A stretch of DNA of 64,000 bases. Origin: Physcia stellaris. Lineage: Eukaryota > Ascomycota > Lecanoromycetes > Caliciales > Physciaceae. Positions 46,272-57,355 of this stretch are shown here, one piece after another. Positions within the stretch are counted from its first letter, which is position 1. Every line of letters starts with the position of its first letter. The stretch is from NCBI GenBank assembly GCA_018902385.1, contig JABSSW010000011.1, positions 620,001-684,000 on the forward strand, read 5' to 3'. The notes under the pieces were generated by a model, which did no database searches, was not told the origin of the DNA, and saw nothing but the letters and a program-made list of their open reading frames with translations. The position numbers and the translations under genes were made by a program.

Positions 46272-48101
46272 TTAGCAGAAAATCTTGTACGCCTTCTTCC
46301 ATTTAGGCCAGGTACTCCTCTCCAACTCCTCTTCCGCAATCAACTCCTTGAGATTTAACTCCCTCCTACCGGTCACCAGATCGATATCTGTAGCCCGCAT
46401 GACCTTGGTCTTCCTGACGAACTTGTAGCCAAGGTAAAACAAGATCACGATCGGGGCGCAAAGAAAGGCTTCAAAGAAGCTCGTCGTCCTGGCAGCCGCA
46501 CCCACAATCGGCTGTCCATCGTTTGGCGTTACCGGGGAGAAGCCGGTCCAGAATTGCGCTGCAAGAATCAAGACCACAAAGATGAAGCCGATCCAGCTGC
46601 CTACGACGCCTGGCTGTGAGCGGAAGGCGAGGTCAGAAAGGGAATACCCTTGAAGACGCCATGCGCGCCGGAAGCGGATATGTGCAAGGCAGATTGAGCC
46701 CCAAGTGAAGAGGCTCGAGAGACCGGAGAGAGCTGACAGCCAGATGAACACCGTAGTCTCTTCCTTGGATGCTGCAAGGAATGCGAGGAAGCCACAGATG
46801 GAGGCTACACCAATGGCGACCAGCGGCCTACCTTGACGGTCTATGTATGCGAGTATCGAGGGCGCTTGACTTTGCTCTGCTAGAGCGGCGAGTGTCCTTG
46901 AAGAACCGTATACCGCGGAGTTGCCGACGCTGAGCACCGATATCATTACGACGACATTCATGACCGAATCAAAGCCTATGAGCCCAGCGTCCTTGACAGC
47001 GACAACGAAGGGTGAGGCTTTGGCATCAGAAGAAGAGTCCCCAATGAGCCTTGTATCGGTGTAGGGAACCAGCAAACCCACTAGAGTCAGAGACACGATG
47101 TAGAAAAGACATATACGCCAGAAAACCTGTTTCACTGCGGTGGGGAGTGATTTACGCGGGTTGGCCGTCTCGGCTGCTGCCAATCCAACAAGCTCAGTAC
47201 CACCGAAAGCGAAGGCTGCCGTCACAAAGACGGAGCAGAGCCCTCGGAAACCGTTGTTGAAGGCTCCTGGATCATGCCAAAAGCGTCCGCCAATGTACGC
47301 CCCATTGGGGCCTCCACCAACATCGAGAACGACGCCCATAATGATGAATCCGAATATGGCGACGACTTTGATAATAGAGAAGATGAACTCGGCTTCGCCA
47401 TAGCCTTTGACGCCAAATATGTTGATGCTAATGATCAAAGTCAGGAACATCGCAACCCAAGCTGCAGGATTAATACCAGAGGGCCAGTAATCAACCGTTA
47501 TCGAAGCAGCGACAATCTCAAGTGGAAGGATGAGCAGCCATTGCATCCCGTAGTTCCAGCCCATAGCAAAGCCCCATGCTGGATCGAGAAACCTGGTGGA
47601 ATAGGCGGAGAAAGAGCCGGCAACGGGAAAGAGCACCGCCATTTCGCCAAGGGCATGGACGGTACAGTACAGCATAGCGCCGACCAGCGAATACGCGATG
47701 AGTAGAGACGCTGGGCCACCTTGCGCAAGAGCCTTGCCAGACGCAACGAAAAGTCCAGTGCCTATAGACCCTCCGATTGCGATCATCTGTAGGTGGCGAC
47801 CTTTGAGTTTCCTTGCTAAAGGCGATTCAGCGGTCCTCCGTGCTGCCATCTCTGTATCGAACACCCGTCCATTCGAACCGATGACGCCTCTTGGAGTCAC
47901 CTGGAGCGTTGGGTCTCTCTTGAAGCTGTCCCATATTCGCCGCGCCACAGTCCGGGGATCTACTTCCTCCTCATAGTACGATGGTTCCAACGCGCCTATA
48001 CTCGAGTCTGGGGAGGATGTCGACCGAGACTTCTTTTGTGGATATTTCTCAGATCGTCCTTCCTCCATCTCGGACGGCGAAAACGCCGATAGCGCTGACA
48101 A
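46272..48101 (-). CDS. Amino-acid permease, yeast AAT (YAT) family
   Basis: A single intronless frame of 609 residues, the usual length. After a hydrophilic N-terminus (about 1-95), TM1 opens with the family hallmark 'HLQMIAIGGSIGTGLFV'. 'GEMAVLFPVAGSFSAYSTRF' and 'GFAMGWNYGMQWLL' follow, and 'TAAFAFGGTELVGLAAAE' marks TM6. About 12 membrane helices are visible. The protein should import amino acids with protons at the plasma membrane; general versus specific substrate cannot be told. The first ATG (48101) is used; one at residue 12 is the alternative. Confidence 0.93.
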   Translation of the reverse strand: MSALSAFSPSEMEEGRSEKYPQKKSRSTSSPDSSIGALEPSYYEEEVDPRTVARRIWDSFKRDPTLQVTPRGVIGSNGRVFDTEMAARRTAESPLARKLKGRHLQMIAIGGSIGTGLFVASGKALAQGGPASLLIAYSLVGAMLYCTVHALGEMAVLFPVAGSFSAYSTRFLDPAWGFAMGWNYGMQWLLILPLEIVAASITVDYWPSGINPAAWVAMFLTLIISINIFGVKGYGEAEFIFSIIKVVAIFGFIIMGVVLDVGGGPNGAYIGGRFWHDPGAFNNGFRGLCSVFVTAAFAFGGTELVGLAAAETANPRKSLPTAVKQVFWRICLFYIVSLTLVGLLVPYTDTRLIGDSSSDAKASPFVVAVKDAGLIGFDSVMNVVVMISVLSVGNSAVYGSSRTLAALAEQSQAPSILAYIDRQGRPLVAIGVASICGFLAFLAASKEETTVFIWLSALSGLSSLFTWGSICLAHIRFRRAWRLQGYSLSDLAFRSQPGVVGSWIGFIFVVLILAAQFWTGFSPVTPNDGQPIVGAAARTTSFFEAFLCAPIVILFYLGYKFVRKTKVMRATDIDLVTGRRELNLKELIAEEELERSTWPKWKKAYKIFC

Positions 48102-49090
48102 CAGCGTGTGAGGTTATCGGAAGCCAAGATAGGCAACGCGATATATTTTCTCTTGGTTGGCAATGTGTCGACTGGGACGTCGTTGGCTTATAAGAGCGGT
48201 CCACTGGACCGCCAGGATTATTGTGAGATGGGGATGATGTCGGATATTGAAGTCATTAGATTGATTCTGCTCAACGTTCCTGCGGCGTACGCGAAAAGCC
48301 TATCGATGTGTCCTTGAGGCGGTATCTTGGGGCATTCGGATTACGATGGGTAGGATCTGTATCCCAGCGAAGTGTGCGACACGCTTAGAAAGAGCCGTAG
48401 AGTTCAGTCGGATGCGGCGCTTCGGTGTTGAGACGGGGGCTATAAGTTGTTTTCAAAGGGGATACTGGGGAGTCTGAAGGTTGTCGGAGAATGAGCGTGT
48501 GTAACACGAAGCACACCAATAATGCAGCCATGATTATTGAATCTGGCCTCGGTACGGCTGACTTAAGCTGAGCATCATACAATTATTGGATGATGGAAGC
48601 ATGTTGGCCCCAAATTGGCAAGTGGGGGGTTTAAGGTAAAGATCGACGACGGGGATGCCGATAGCGGCCCGTCTTCCCGAACATGGATGGGTTTGAGGTA
48701 CGTAGGTATGAGAGGTATGTAACATGTATGCACAGGAAATGCTTTGAGGAATCGCTTTGACTGGCCAGTCCTCGCCACAAATCTTTCGAGAGCCTAATTA
48801 TGGCTGCTTTACTTACAAGATACCTCTATCTATGTGTTCATATGCTCCGGGACTGTGACAGGGGAGAAACGGAGATTCAAGATATGAAGACTATACATTT
48901 CTCCGAGTTGTAACTTGGGGAAGCTGCTCGTTGAAGAGTGCGAAAGGATGCTACATTTAGAACAGAAGAGAACGATGCGAGTTGATCTCGCTGGGTAGTT
49001 GAATATCAGGCACACTGCCACAACCTTTCCCCATACCTTATCACGTTTCCCCAAATTTGACGTCGGTCGACTTTCTGCCATTCTCTCGGT
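48102..49090. other. Intergenic region, about 1 kb
   Basis: Contains the permease promoter on its left side. I see no coding segment, RNA gene or repeat. Confidence 0.5.
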
Positions 49091-50280
49091 TTATAGCAAT
49101 GCAAAAGCAGCAAAAGCGAGTCCTGCGGCACCCACGCCTGGGACCATATAATGGTTTGCCGCTCCGGTGCTCACAGCCGCAGAAGGAGAGTTGGCCGCAA
49201 CTCCCGGGTTTCCTCCTACAGCTGCAGTTGCGCGAGTTGAGGATGCAGAAGCTATCAACAATTAGTACCTGCTCGCTTGATGCACCGCCAAGTCCGACGA
49301 AGAAAAAGGATCTCGCTGTGAGAATTTCGGTGCTTGACCCCGAAAACTCGAATTAAAGCAAAAAAACCCAGGAGTGGAACTCCCAGGACTGTCCACCTTG
49401 TGAGATTTGCTTGGGTGAAAGCATGCTGTTTGACGCCCAGATCCAGCGACCCTATTGCGAGAGCAAACACGGACGACCGCAACTGGATGGATTCTCGAGA
49501 GAGCCACAGAAAAGATCAGAGCTTACTTGTTGTGTCATCTTCATTTTCATCCGAAGAGGATGCCGTCGCTGTTGTAGTTGATTTAGATGCCGTTGTCGTT
49601 ACAATTGATTCAGATGCCGCCGTCGTTTCCGTTGCACTTGATTGGGATTCCGTTGTCGTTACGATTGATTGGGATGCCGCTGTCGTTGTACTTGTATCAG
49701 CCGCTGTCGTTGCAGTTGTATCAGAGGAACTTGAGCTATGAGTACTTGACGCAGCCACGGCCCCGGTTGAAGTGGCACATGGAGGCAAAGTCGATGCTAG
49801 CGATACGCCACCACTGTGAAAGAAATCTGTGAGCGCTGAAGTATAGATCCATCCCGGAAAGTGTGATGGATCCAAATCTCTGTTGAGAGAGACATACATC
49901 TTGCAAATCTTTTGCGCCTGGTCGATAGTGTCTATGCTAACCATCAGCGGCACGTTCTGCAATCCGTGGGTGCGGTATTCGAGGCAAGCATACCCGCTTG
50001 GTCTTTCGCTGGGCAATTGCTCGAGATACAGCAGCTGATGTTCTCGAGCCAGTTATTGCTCTTGCAGATACATCCAATATCGAGGTTGCAATCGGCAGGG
50101 ATGTTGCTTGCACAGTTTTTCTGTTCCCCGCAAGCCGTTAGCAGCAATTTGAAATGTAATAGGATTCAGGACCCGTGGCTGTGCCATGTGGATGCTTACC
50201 GCACAGTCAGGCAAGTTACCGAAGTCAGCCGCGCATAGCGCGACAAGAGAGGCGATACAAAATGAAGCGGAAGCTCTCAT
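49091..50280 (-). CDS. CFEM-domain GPI-anchored cell-surface protein
   Basis: CFEM proteins are fungal surface proteins with eight cysteines; some bind haem, others act in adhesion or virulence. The signal peptide is 'MRASASFCIASLVALCAADF'. The CFEM domain runs 'LPDCAKNCASNIPADC', 'GCICKSNNWLENISCCISSN', then 'CPAKDQA' and a later 'QKICKMY'. The usual Asp before the central CxC is present (LDIGC). A Ser/Thr-rich stalk of imperfect repeats follows. The last exon ends in a hydrophobic GPI signal ('VGAAGLAFAAFALL'). Introns are 50121-50199, 49932-49993 and 49252-49526; the frame closes to 257 residues. The last intron is unusually long and could hide a small exon. Confidence 0.87.
49560..49735 (+). 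repeat. Imperfect coding minisatellite in the CFEM stalk
   Basis: Units built around GATGCCG-(T/C)-(T/C)GTCGTT and ATTGATT recur several times with variable spacing. On the minus strand they encode Ser/Thr repeats (for example SIVTTT). Such tracts often differ in copy number between strains. Confidence 0.55.
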
Positions 50281-51039
50281 GATGTGACCTTGCTACCTTC
50301 CCCTCGCGTTAAGATCAAAGCAGGACGAAAATAAGAGAGGAGGTCGCGTTTCTTAGTTCCCAAAGTTTCCAAGGTGGAGGAGACGGGACGGGCAGGGGTC
50401 TTCGCCTTGGCAGTACTGTGAAGATTGGCGAGATTGGATTGGACGAAGAGCAATCATCTGTTCAACACGACAATTCGAAGTATAAAGGCTTGGGCAACGA
50501 ACAGATTGTCTACATACTTTAATATAGAACAAGAAAGAAGACGAAACAGTCGAGCATCTTTGAAGCTTTCCCACCGTCTTGTAACCTCAACTCCATTGCG
50601 TAATCCTGCCTCCTTGTGAGTTACAGGCACGCACTACATGCATAATGTATGTACAATCCCAACTATCTCAGATGCACCGAGATAGAAGATCTCAACCTGA
50701 AACCGCACCTTCGTGACGACCTTTCAGGCTCTCTTCTGCCAATGGCTCCCCAAGAATGCTCTCACGGATGCAGGCCCGCCTGCCCATTCCAATCCAGTCA
50801 CCCTCCCTGTGCTCTCTCGATGTCTATTTTGAGATTTAGCTACCTACCGATAGACCGGAGATCATCAAAGGTTCGCATGTGCTGGAAACGATAGACGGGC
50901 GAATTTTCTTCCGCCGTTGCAAAATTTGTCCGTTTGGATATCTTCTTCGTCATTGCAAACACGTCGACTTGCAGGTTGAAAGTCCTGTTTTCACAGCGAA
51001 AGTCTGTGGTTACGAGCTTATTCGTTCCCAGTGATGTTT
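50281..51039. other. Intergenic region, about 760 bp
   Basis: Holds the CFEM gene's promoter on its left side and the 3' flank of the CDK7 gene on its right. No gene is seen. Confidence 0.5.
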
Positions 51040-52302
51040 TCACTTTGCCACGAAGTTCAGTTTTCTCGCAACTTTGTCGCTCCGACCATCTTCAAGCTCA
51101 CCACCTCTCCGCTTTAGATCCTCTCCCATCTTCTCCGGACCTCCACCTTTTCGCGGCAGATCTTTCTTGGCGGTTGGCCTCGGATCTGTAGCCCACCATT
51201 TGTGATCCAGAACTTGCCGGGCAGTACTTCGCTTTCGCGGATCAAGTGTCAACATAGCCATCAACAGATCAATGCCAACCGAGCCCACTGTCCCGAAAGT
51301 ACCGAGATAGAAATCTTTACCTTTGACAGGTTGAGAAATCTTCCTGTCGAATTTGAGGTATCCGTCCAGCTTCGTTACACCTGGCCAGTTTTCTTCGTTC
51401 GGCGTTCCTATGTTTTGACAGATCAGTTCGAGTTGGTTGATGTCTGTCATCCCCATTGCAAACGGACGTCGCAGAATGAGCTCCGCAAAGACCATTCCCA
51501 TGGACCACACATCAACGGTGCCGGAATAAAAGCGGGCTCCGTAGAGAAGCTCTGGTGGTCGGTACCAGCGTGTGATGACTTGGGATGTCATGCCTCGGTA
51601 GGGGTCTGAGAAAGATCTTGCAAGCCCAAAATCTGCGAGCTTAATCTCACCATCCGCAGCGATCAATAGATTGTTTGGCTTGATATCTCGATGCAGCACA
51701 AAGTTCTCATGGCAGAACCAGACCGCACGCCCAAGCATACCCATCCAAGTCTTGACCTCTGCAGTACCGTATCTTATGCCTTCGGTATCTCGTATGAGCA
51801 TCTCCAAGTCGCCCTGCGGAAGGTACTCTAGGACTAGGTTTAGGTTCTGATTCTTGGAGGAGAAGACGGAGTGTAGAGCAATGATATTGGGATGTGACAG
51901 CTCCTGTAGATGCTTTAATTCTCTCACTGCATCCATCGCCAGCCCCTCTCGATATTCGGTGTTGACTTTGATCTTCTTGATGGCGACCAGTGTCTGCGGA
52001 TCATCCTTGAGGTGTCCCAAATACACTATAGCATATGTACCCTCTCCAAGTTTCTTCCCTACAAACGGTTAAGAGCCCACTACGCACAAATGAGACACAG
52101 GAATGAGCAAACCTTTGACGTACTTCTGTCTCGTTTCTTCGTTCAGCTGCTCAGCAAGTTCGGCGCCTTTGCCTTTGGCTAGAGCAGCTCCTTGACCACT
52201 AGGCTTCGAAATGCTTGTTCTGACAGCCAGCGACTTCGCCTTGACGGCGGAGAGCTTGGTTTCCGTAGACCCATTGTGGGCTGGTAAGGGGGAAACTGCC
52301 AT
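51040..52302 (-). CDS. kin28: Cyclin-dependent kinase 7 homologue (Kin28/Crk1, TFIIH kinase)
   Basis: This kinase phosphorylates the RNA polymerase II C-terminal domain as part of TFIIH and, in some fungi, activates other CDKs. A 60-residue N-terminal extension precedes 'KKLGEGTYAIVYLG'. Catalytic Lys lies in 'VAIKKIKV', the HRD loop is 'VLHRDIKPNNLL', the DFG motif is 'LADFGLARSF' and the T-loop reads 'SQVITRWYRPPELLYGA'. The cyclin-binding helix reads 'AMDAVRELKHLQEL', where animal CDK7 has NRTALREIK; I choose CDK7 by the 'SDPYRGMTSQVITRWYR' loop and the conserved tail. Intron 52059-52112; the frame closes to 402 residues. It diverges from the mS41 gene. Confidence 0.92.
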
Positions 52303-52651
52303 GCTTCCTGCTGTGGCCGCCGCTCAATGAGTCCAGCGACTTCCGTCTTTCAAGAAGCGTGACTCATGGTGCAGGAGAGATCAGCGTTGCACTTGGCGAC
52401 GCAAGTGTTGCTGACACAACACCCACAGGCTGAGTACCAGTGTGTGTCTTGAAACCGTGAAGGCACAAGCGAAATTCTTCAACCCTCGCGCACTAGGTAG
52501 GCGCCAAGAGCAAGAACCCTAAAGTAAAGTAAAGGAAGCTCTCAAACCTCATCACGTCGCTACCTTACTTATGCAGAACTAACACATCTTACGGCTGTGA
52601 TTAAGAGGATTTAACCCACCAATCGACGCGACGCAGCGCATATCCCTCGAC
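52303..52651. promoter_or_regulatory. Divergent kin28/mS41 promoter
   Basis: A 349-bp interval between two start codons on opposite strands; it must serve both. I see no obvious consensus element. Confidence 0.5.
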
Positions 52652-53356
52652 ATGATCGTTCGACACCCTCAAGCCATCTCGCTCCCCTCTTTCCTCCTCC
52701 CCTGTCTGTTGAGGTGCCAACAACCAGTCCGCCATTTACATCGCAAAGCACAAGTCGCAGCGAGCCACATTCCACCTCCGACGCCCTTCGTACCAGACTC
52801 CAAAACCTTCCTATCACTCATCGGCAGAAATCTTACACAACATGCCGCGAAAATCCCAACATGGCAGGACCTCTTCTCATACACGTCTGAGCAGCTCCGC
52901 GCAGCCGGCGTCGAGCCAGCGAGGGCCCGCAGATATCTACTATGGTGGCGAGACCGGTACCGAAAGGGCATACATGGGGTTGGTGGGGATCTCGAGCACG
53001 TCGTCGACGGTACTGCCAAGTTGAAAGTGGTGGAAGTACCGATACCAGGGGCTACAACATCTCTCGGTATTCAGCGAACGAAGAAGTTCGTGGTCAATAT
53101 TCGACCAGATATGGATGGAAAAGATCTTCAGGTTGAACAGCTGAGGCCTGTCAGTGGGATGAAGATTGTTGGGGAACGCACGATTGCTGGCCCGTATATA
53201 CAGCCGGAGAAGGGAACCAGTGGAAGTGTTGCTACAATGAAAGTACAAGATGGCATGTGGGAAGAGAGGAGAGGTGTTAAAGTGGATGGTGGTGAGAGGA
53301 GGAAGGCTATGGTACGACGGAAGAGATACCTCGAGGAGATGAAGCAGAGGAAGTAA
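52652..53356 (+). CDS. fyv4: Mitochondrial small-subunit ribosomal protein mS41 (Fyv4, IGR motif)
   Basis: An intronless frame of 234 residues. The N-terminus is basic and hydrophobic (a likely mitochondrial presequence). The IGR-motif SAM-like domain is clear at about residues 48-105: 'TFLSLIGRNLTQHAAKIPTW', then 'AGVEPARARRYLLWWRDRYR'. In yeast Fyv4 this domain belongs to mS41 of the mitoribosome small subunit. The remaining ~130 residues are a longer, basic tail ending in 'RRKRYLEEMKQRK', as in other filamentous fungi. It diverges from kin28. Confidence 0.88.
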   Translation: MIVRHPQAISLPSFLLPCLLRCQQPVRHLHRKAQVAASHIPPPTPFVPDSKTFLSLIGRNLTQHAAKIPTWQDLFSYTSEQLRAAGVEPARARRYLLWWRDRYRKGIHGVGGDLEHVVDGTAKLKVVEVPIPGATTSLGIQRTKKFVVNIRPDMDGKDLQVEQLRPVSGMKIVGERTIAGPYIQPEKGTSGSVATMKVQDGMWEERRGVKVDGGERRKAMVRRKRYLEEMKQRK

Positions 53357-54044
53357 GGAAGTGAGCTGTAAAGCGAGTCACTGTAGCTTCGAGTCTCACA
53401 ATATCATTGGGAAATCTCACAGAACGATCATGTCGAAACGAGGCTCTATCGAGTGCCGCCCAGAAATACTAGTCAATGGAGCGTCCTTAGTACAAATTAG
53501 CGTCTACAGGTCATCATCTTCAAGTCTTGACAGGTCACTTCTTGGCCTCTGAGATAGAACCAATGGATCTTGGGACAAATTACTTGACTATTTGGGTTGT
53601 GCAGATATGAACATCCAGATAATGATTGCCAACTGCCGCGGCTGAAAGGAGATTTCAAGAGCCCGAGCTTTTTCGTGAGACGTTTTCAACTTCTGCTCCA
53701 AGGATTTTTCGTTGGGGACTGGGGACTTCTTCAATAACCAGGACATCAAAACTGTTGAGAGATTGATGGATTCCGTTCGCACAATGTCAGCATCATTCAA
53801 TTACAAGTGGAGGCGGGGTTTTGAGTTTCTAGTACATCACCATCCTGGAAAGACAAACATCAATGACCTGACGGTAGATGATATCTCTATCCATCAATCT
53901 CTAATATCACCCTTGCTTCTGTAACCAAGTTCTTTATCATTTACCATCCCGATATCGTCAAAGATCGTTCCCTCTACCGCACCTCTCGTCCGTTATCAAA
54001 CCCCCAACACCATCCCAGTATATTTTCCCTCACCACCTCACAGT
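53357..54044. other. Intergenic region, about 690 bp
   Basis: Contains the presumed promoter of the DUF3074 gene. A 70-codon minus-strand frame (53588-53800) has no support. Confidence 0.45.
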
Positions 54045-55521
54045 ATGCCCCTCGGCAACCTAATCCGCCTCATCCCCCTCACCCTCGCCGAAGTCCCCTC
54101 CCACCCCTCCATCTCCACCTACCTCAACGCCTCCAAGCACAAAAAGCACGATTCCCAATCCTCGTCCTCATTCCCCCAACCCCAGCCCACCTCCTCAGAC
54201 CCCAGCTCCCCAAACCCAAACCTCGATTCCAACAGCCAACCCCTCCTAATTCCTTTCATTAGGGAAGTACTGAGCGAAGCTGTCAATTTCGTGGACAGAG
54301 AGATACCGGAGACGTTTACTAAGAAGGGGATCAAGGGGAGTGCGCCGGCGAGCGCGAAGGTGGAGGTGAGCGAGCGGATGCTGGGGAGCGAGGAGATCAG
54401 TCGGATTGAAAGGCCGGGGCGGGCGAAGGGGGTGGAGGGGTATGGCGAGGCTTGGTGGGTTAATGGAGTCTTTTCTTTTTGTATTTCTCTTCTTTCAATA
54501 TTCCTTTCCTTTCGTTGAACTCTCAAGTGTTTTTGTTTTTTGTTTCTGCGTGTAGGATATACAAAAGCGTGATTGTATATCTCTTCGTGCAAGTCTGAGA
54601 AGAGGAATGGACGATACGCGCTGTTGTCTGATCTCCCCATGACCAGGTTCGCACGCAAGAGCACGCACGCCAACAAAGCTGAAGATGGAACGGCAACATG
54701 GGAGGAATTCGACAACGGGCTCCGGGTGCTGCATTCAGAGCACGAACGGGAGTATACGCCTGACGTCTTCGACTCCTTCAAAGTCTTGGACTGGGACGCC
54801 GAGACCGATGCGTTGGGCGATGAATTGGGTGACTACGGGGATGTGAAGATGAGTAGTAAGTCTCCTCCCCTCATCTAGAATCGTCATCATTTTCACCAGC
54901 GATATCTCGATACATCGATTGCGTTGTTCTATTGCGAGTGTAAACGGGCTAACCCCTAATCATGTTCACCAGTCTACGAAATGTGCCACAAACTCCCTCC
55001 TCCCCTCCTGCCCCGCGTCTTCTCCGTCCTGATAGTAACCGCCCGAACGGGCCCCGACGGCTTCATCGTGGTGCAGATCCCGATAAACCTGAAAGCGCTG
55101 CCGGAGTCTTTCTACAGCAGCGGAAGGAACCGGACGGAGGGCGACAGCGCTCTGAAGAGGAAACGGCCTGTTCGCGGGTAAGTCTCTCGAACGTCTTCAT
55201 CTCACGTTATTATTTCTGTTACTGTGGTACCTAAGCGGAACGCACGACTGCGTATGAGGATAAGGAGATGATCGGATGAAGTGCGTGAGGAAGAGCTAAC
55301 ATCACTGGCCTCGCAGTATCTATACCAGCATCGAACGTGGGATTTTGAGAGACTCGGAGATCGATTGGATCATGGCTACAGCGAGTGATGCGAAGGGCTA
55401 TCTGCCGATGTGGGCGCAGAAGCTGGGGGTTCCGGGGGCGGTTGTGAAAGATGTTGGGCTTTTTATGAAGTGGACTGCCGAAAACCGCGCTTCGAAACGG
55501 GGGAAGAGAGCAAGTGATTGA
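54045..55521 (+). CDS. DUF3074 START-like domain protein
   Basis: I recognise DUF3074, a fungal family with a START-like lipid-binding fold. Signatures are 'WEEFDNGLRVLHSEHEREYT' then 'FKVLDWD', 'SIYEMCHKLPPPLLPRVFSV', 'FIVVQIPINLKALPESFY', 'GRNRTEGDSALKRKRPVRGI' and 'DWIMATASDAKGYLPMWAQK'. The first 100 residues include a low-complexity Ser/Pro insert. Introns are 54455-54646, 54856-54972 and 55178-55316; the frame closes to 342 residues. The ligand and role are unknown; lipid handling is inference from the fold. Confidence 0.85.
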
Positions 55522-55876
55522 CGATGTTTTGCTATTTGGATTAGAGGAAGTGCTGCAGACCAGTGTTCCACGCCTTAACAGAGATGCTTTGTGTGTGTAT
55601 ATTATTGAGTTGGGTATGGTTTTCATGTTCACCACTAAGACGAGAGGCTGGCTGGCCTTTGGGTAAGAGTACGGCTCGAAGAATTGGTTTGGGAAGGATA
55701 GAGGGTCACTGAAGTGTCTGTCTTCAATTTTCGTAATTACTTGGAGACATAGGGCATGTCTAGGAGCTCTTGAGATGATTAAAGGTCATCGACCAGAATT
55801 GATTGCCAACGATTTAGATATGTACTCAACACATAGAGCAAACTTTTCAAGCCGGCGACATGTCCAACTATGTACT
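55522..55876. other. Convergent intergenic region
   Basis: About 355 bp between the DUF3074 and M20 peptidase 3' ends. Nothing further is seen. Confidence 0.5.
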
Positions 55877-57355
55877 TTACTTAAGAGCGTGCAATACAAG
55901 CTTTTTGTAACCCTCAACAGCGGCTGTCAAGTTACCAATCGTAAGATGCTCGTGGTCGGAGTGGGCGACGAGAATGGAGCCAGGACCGTAGAGATAGCGT
56001 TTGTGATCGCCCTTCAGGTTGGGAATGTCGGTACCGTAATTGACTGTGATTTTCTCGAAGCCTGGGGCGAAGGAATCAGCAATGGTCGACGCAAATGAGG
56101 CTTCCCTATACTGGATAATACATGCCTCGACTTCAAACATGTTCAATCCCAAGAACCTGAATAGTTCTGGTCTACTGAGAAGGCAAGGAAGAGTGCATGG
56201 TCTGAAGGAAAAGGCAAGTATCAACAAATGGCACAGACGAATGATGGAGTATCAGGAAGAGGAGTGACCAAGGCCGAGCCAAGTATTTGGAACGATGGCT
56301 TGCTATTCAACGAGATGAAATCATCACTACTCACCCTTAACGTCGCTGTCAATGTATACTGGTCCGTAAGCAGGGCCCATGGAGGTAATTTGGAGTCGGT
56401 CATCCACTCGAAGAACAGTGTCAACCACTATTTTGCTCGTCTTCTCCGGGCTGCCTTCGGCAATACGAACAGCTAATCGAGCGTTGGCAGACTCAGGAAT
56501 CACGTTAGCAGCCACACCGCCCCCCATTAAACCAATGTTCAGTGTGCTGTTCCCGTATTTCTCGGAGCTAGGCAACTCTGTCTTCAATAATTCAGCTAAT
56601 GCGGGTATGATCATTGAATTGGCGTTTTCTCCAAGCCAAGGGTAGCCGCTATGTGCTGCTTTGCCCTGTGCTTTGATGTCAAATTGAATGAGCCCCTTGT
56701 GACCTGCAGCAAGCTTCAATTCAGTGGGCTCGCCAAAAATGACGGATTCCCACTTGATGTTGAGTTCGTTCGCAGCTCTCATACCGTCACCGCCTGTCTC
56801 CTCACCCACGACGAACAACAGGGCCACATCTGCTGGACCAATCTCACCAGCAGCCCGTAGCTCTTCCACTGCCATAAACTGTGTGGCAACGCACGCCTTG
56901 TCATCGACACTGCCTCGGCCCCAGATCTCATCATCATTGCGTATTTCGTAGGGCCAGAATGGAGGAACGGTGTCAATGTGGCTAGAGAGTAGGACTCGCG
57001 TATTTCGAGTGGAGCCTGGGTAGGCAAGCAGATTGAAGCGCGGTTTCTTTTCGCCCTTCAGAGTGCTAAAGCTACCCGGTTGAGTTCCGACGTACTGTCT
57101 TTCGACGGTATAATTGTGTTGAAGGAGGAAATCTTCCAGGAAGACTCCAACGGCATACTCGTTGCCGGTGATGGACTCGATTTCAACCAATCGTCTGTGC
57201 AAAGCGAGCAATAGCTTGTGGTTGGAATATGCTTTGTCCGGTCCGTGGCTGGAGGCCAATGGATACTGCGAAGGTTGCTTGGTGGCTGCAGTCGTGGAAC
57301 TTTGAAACGACACAGCGGCGAGAAGGCATTGCACGAGCCATTGAGAGGGCCGCAT
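55877..57355 (-). CDS. Secreted M20-family metallopeptidase (carboxypeptidase/ArgE-like)
   Basis: Two-zinc hydrolase of the M20 group. The signal peptide is 'MRPSQWLVQCLLAAVSFQ'. The metal and catalytic residues are in order: His and Asp in 'LLSSHIDTVPP', Asp in 'GRGSVDDKACV', the catalytic Glu pair in 'VGEETGGDG', Glu in 'IFGEPTELK' and the C-terminal His in 'VAHSDHEHL'. The dimerisation domain starts at 'HKGLIQFDIKAQGKAAHSGY'. The intron 56062-56334 joins 'DVKG' to 'FEKITVNYGTDIP' and the frame closes to 401 residues. The signal peptide implies extracellular or vacuolar peptide or acyl-amino-acid cleavage; the exact substrate is unknown. Confidence 0.92.

Noticed and set aside
46272-50280. 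Possible nutrient or virulence cluster (permease plus CFEM protein)
   Set aside because: Two adjacent surface proteins without a shared regulator or enzyme do not make a cluster.
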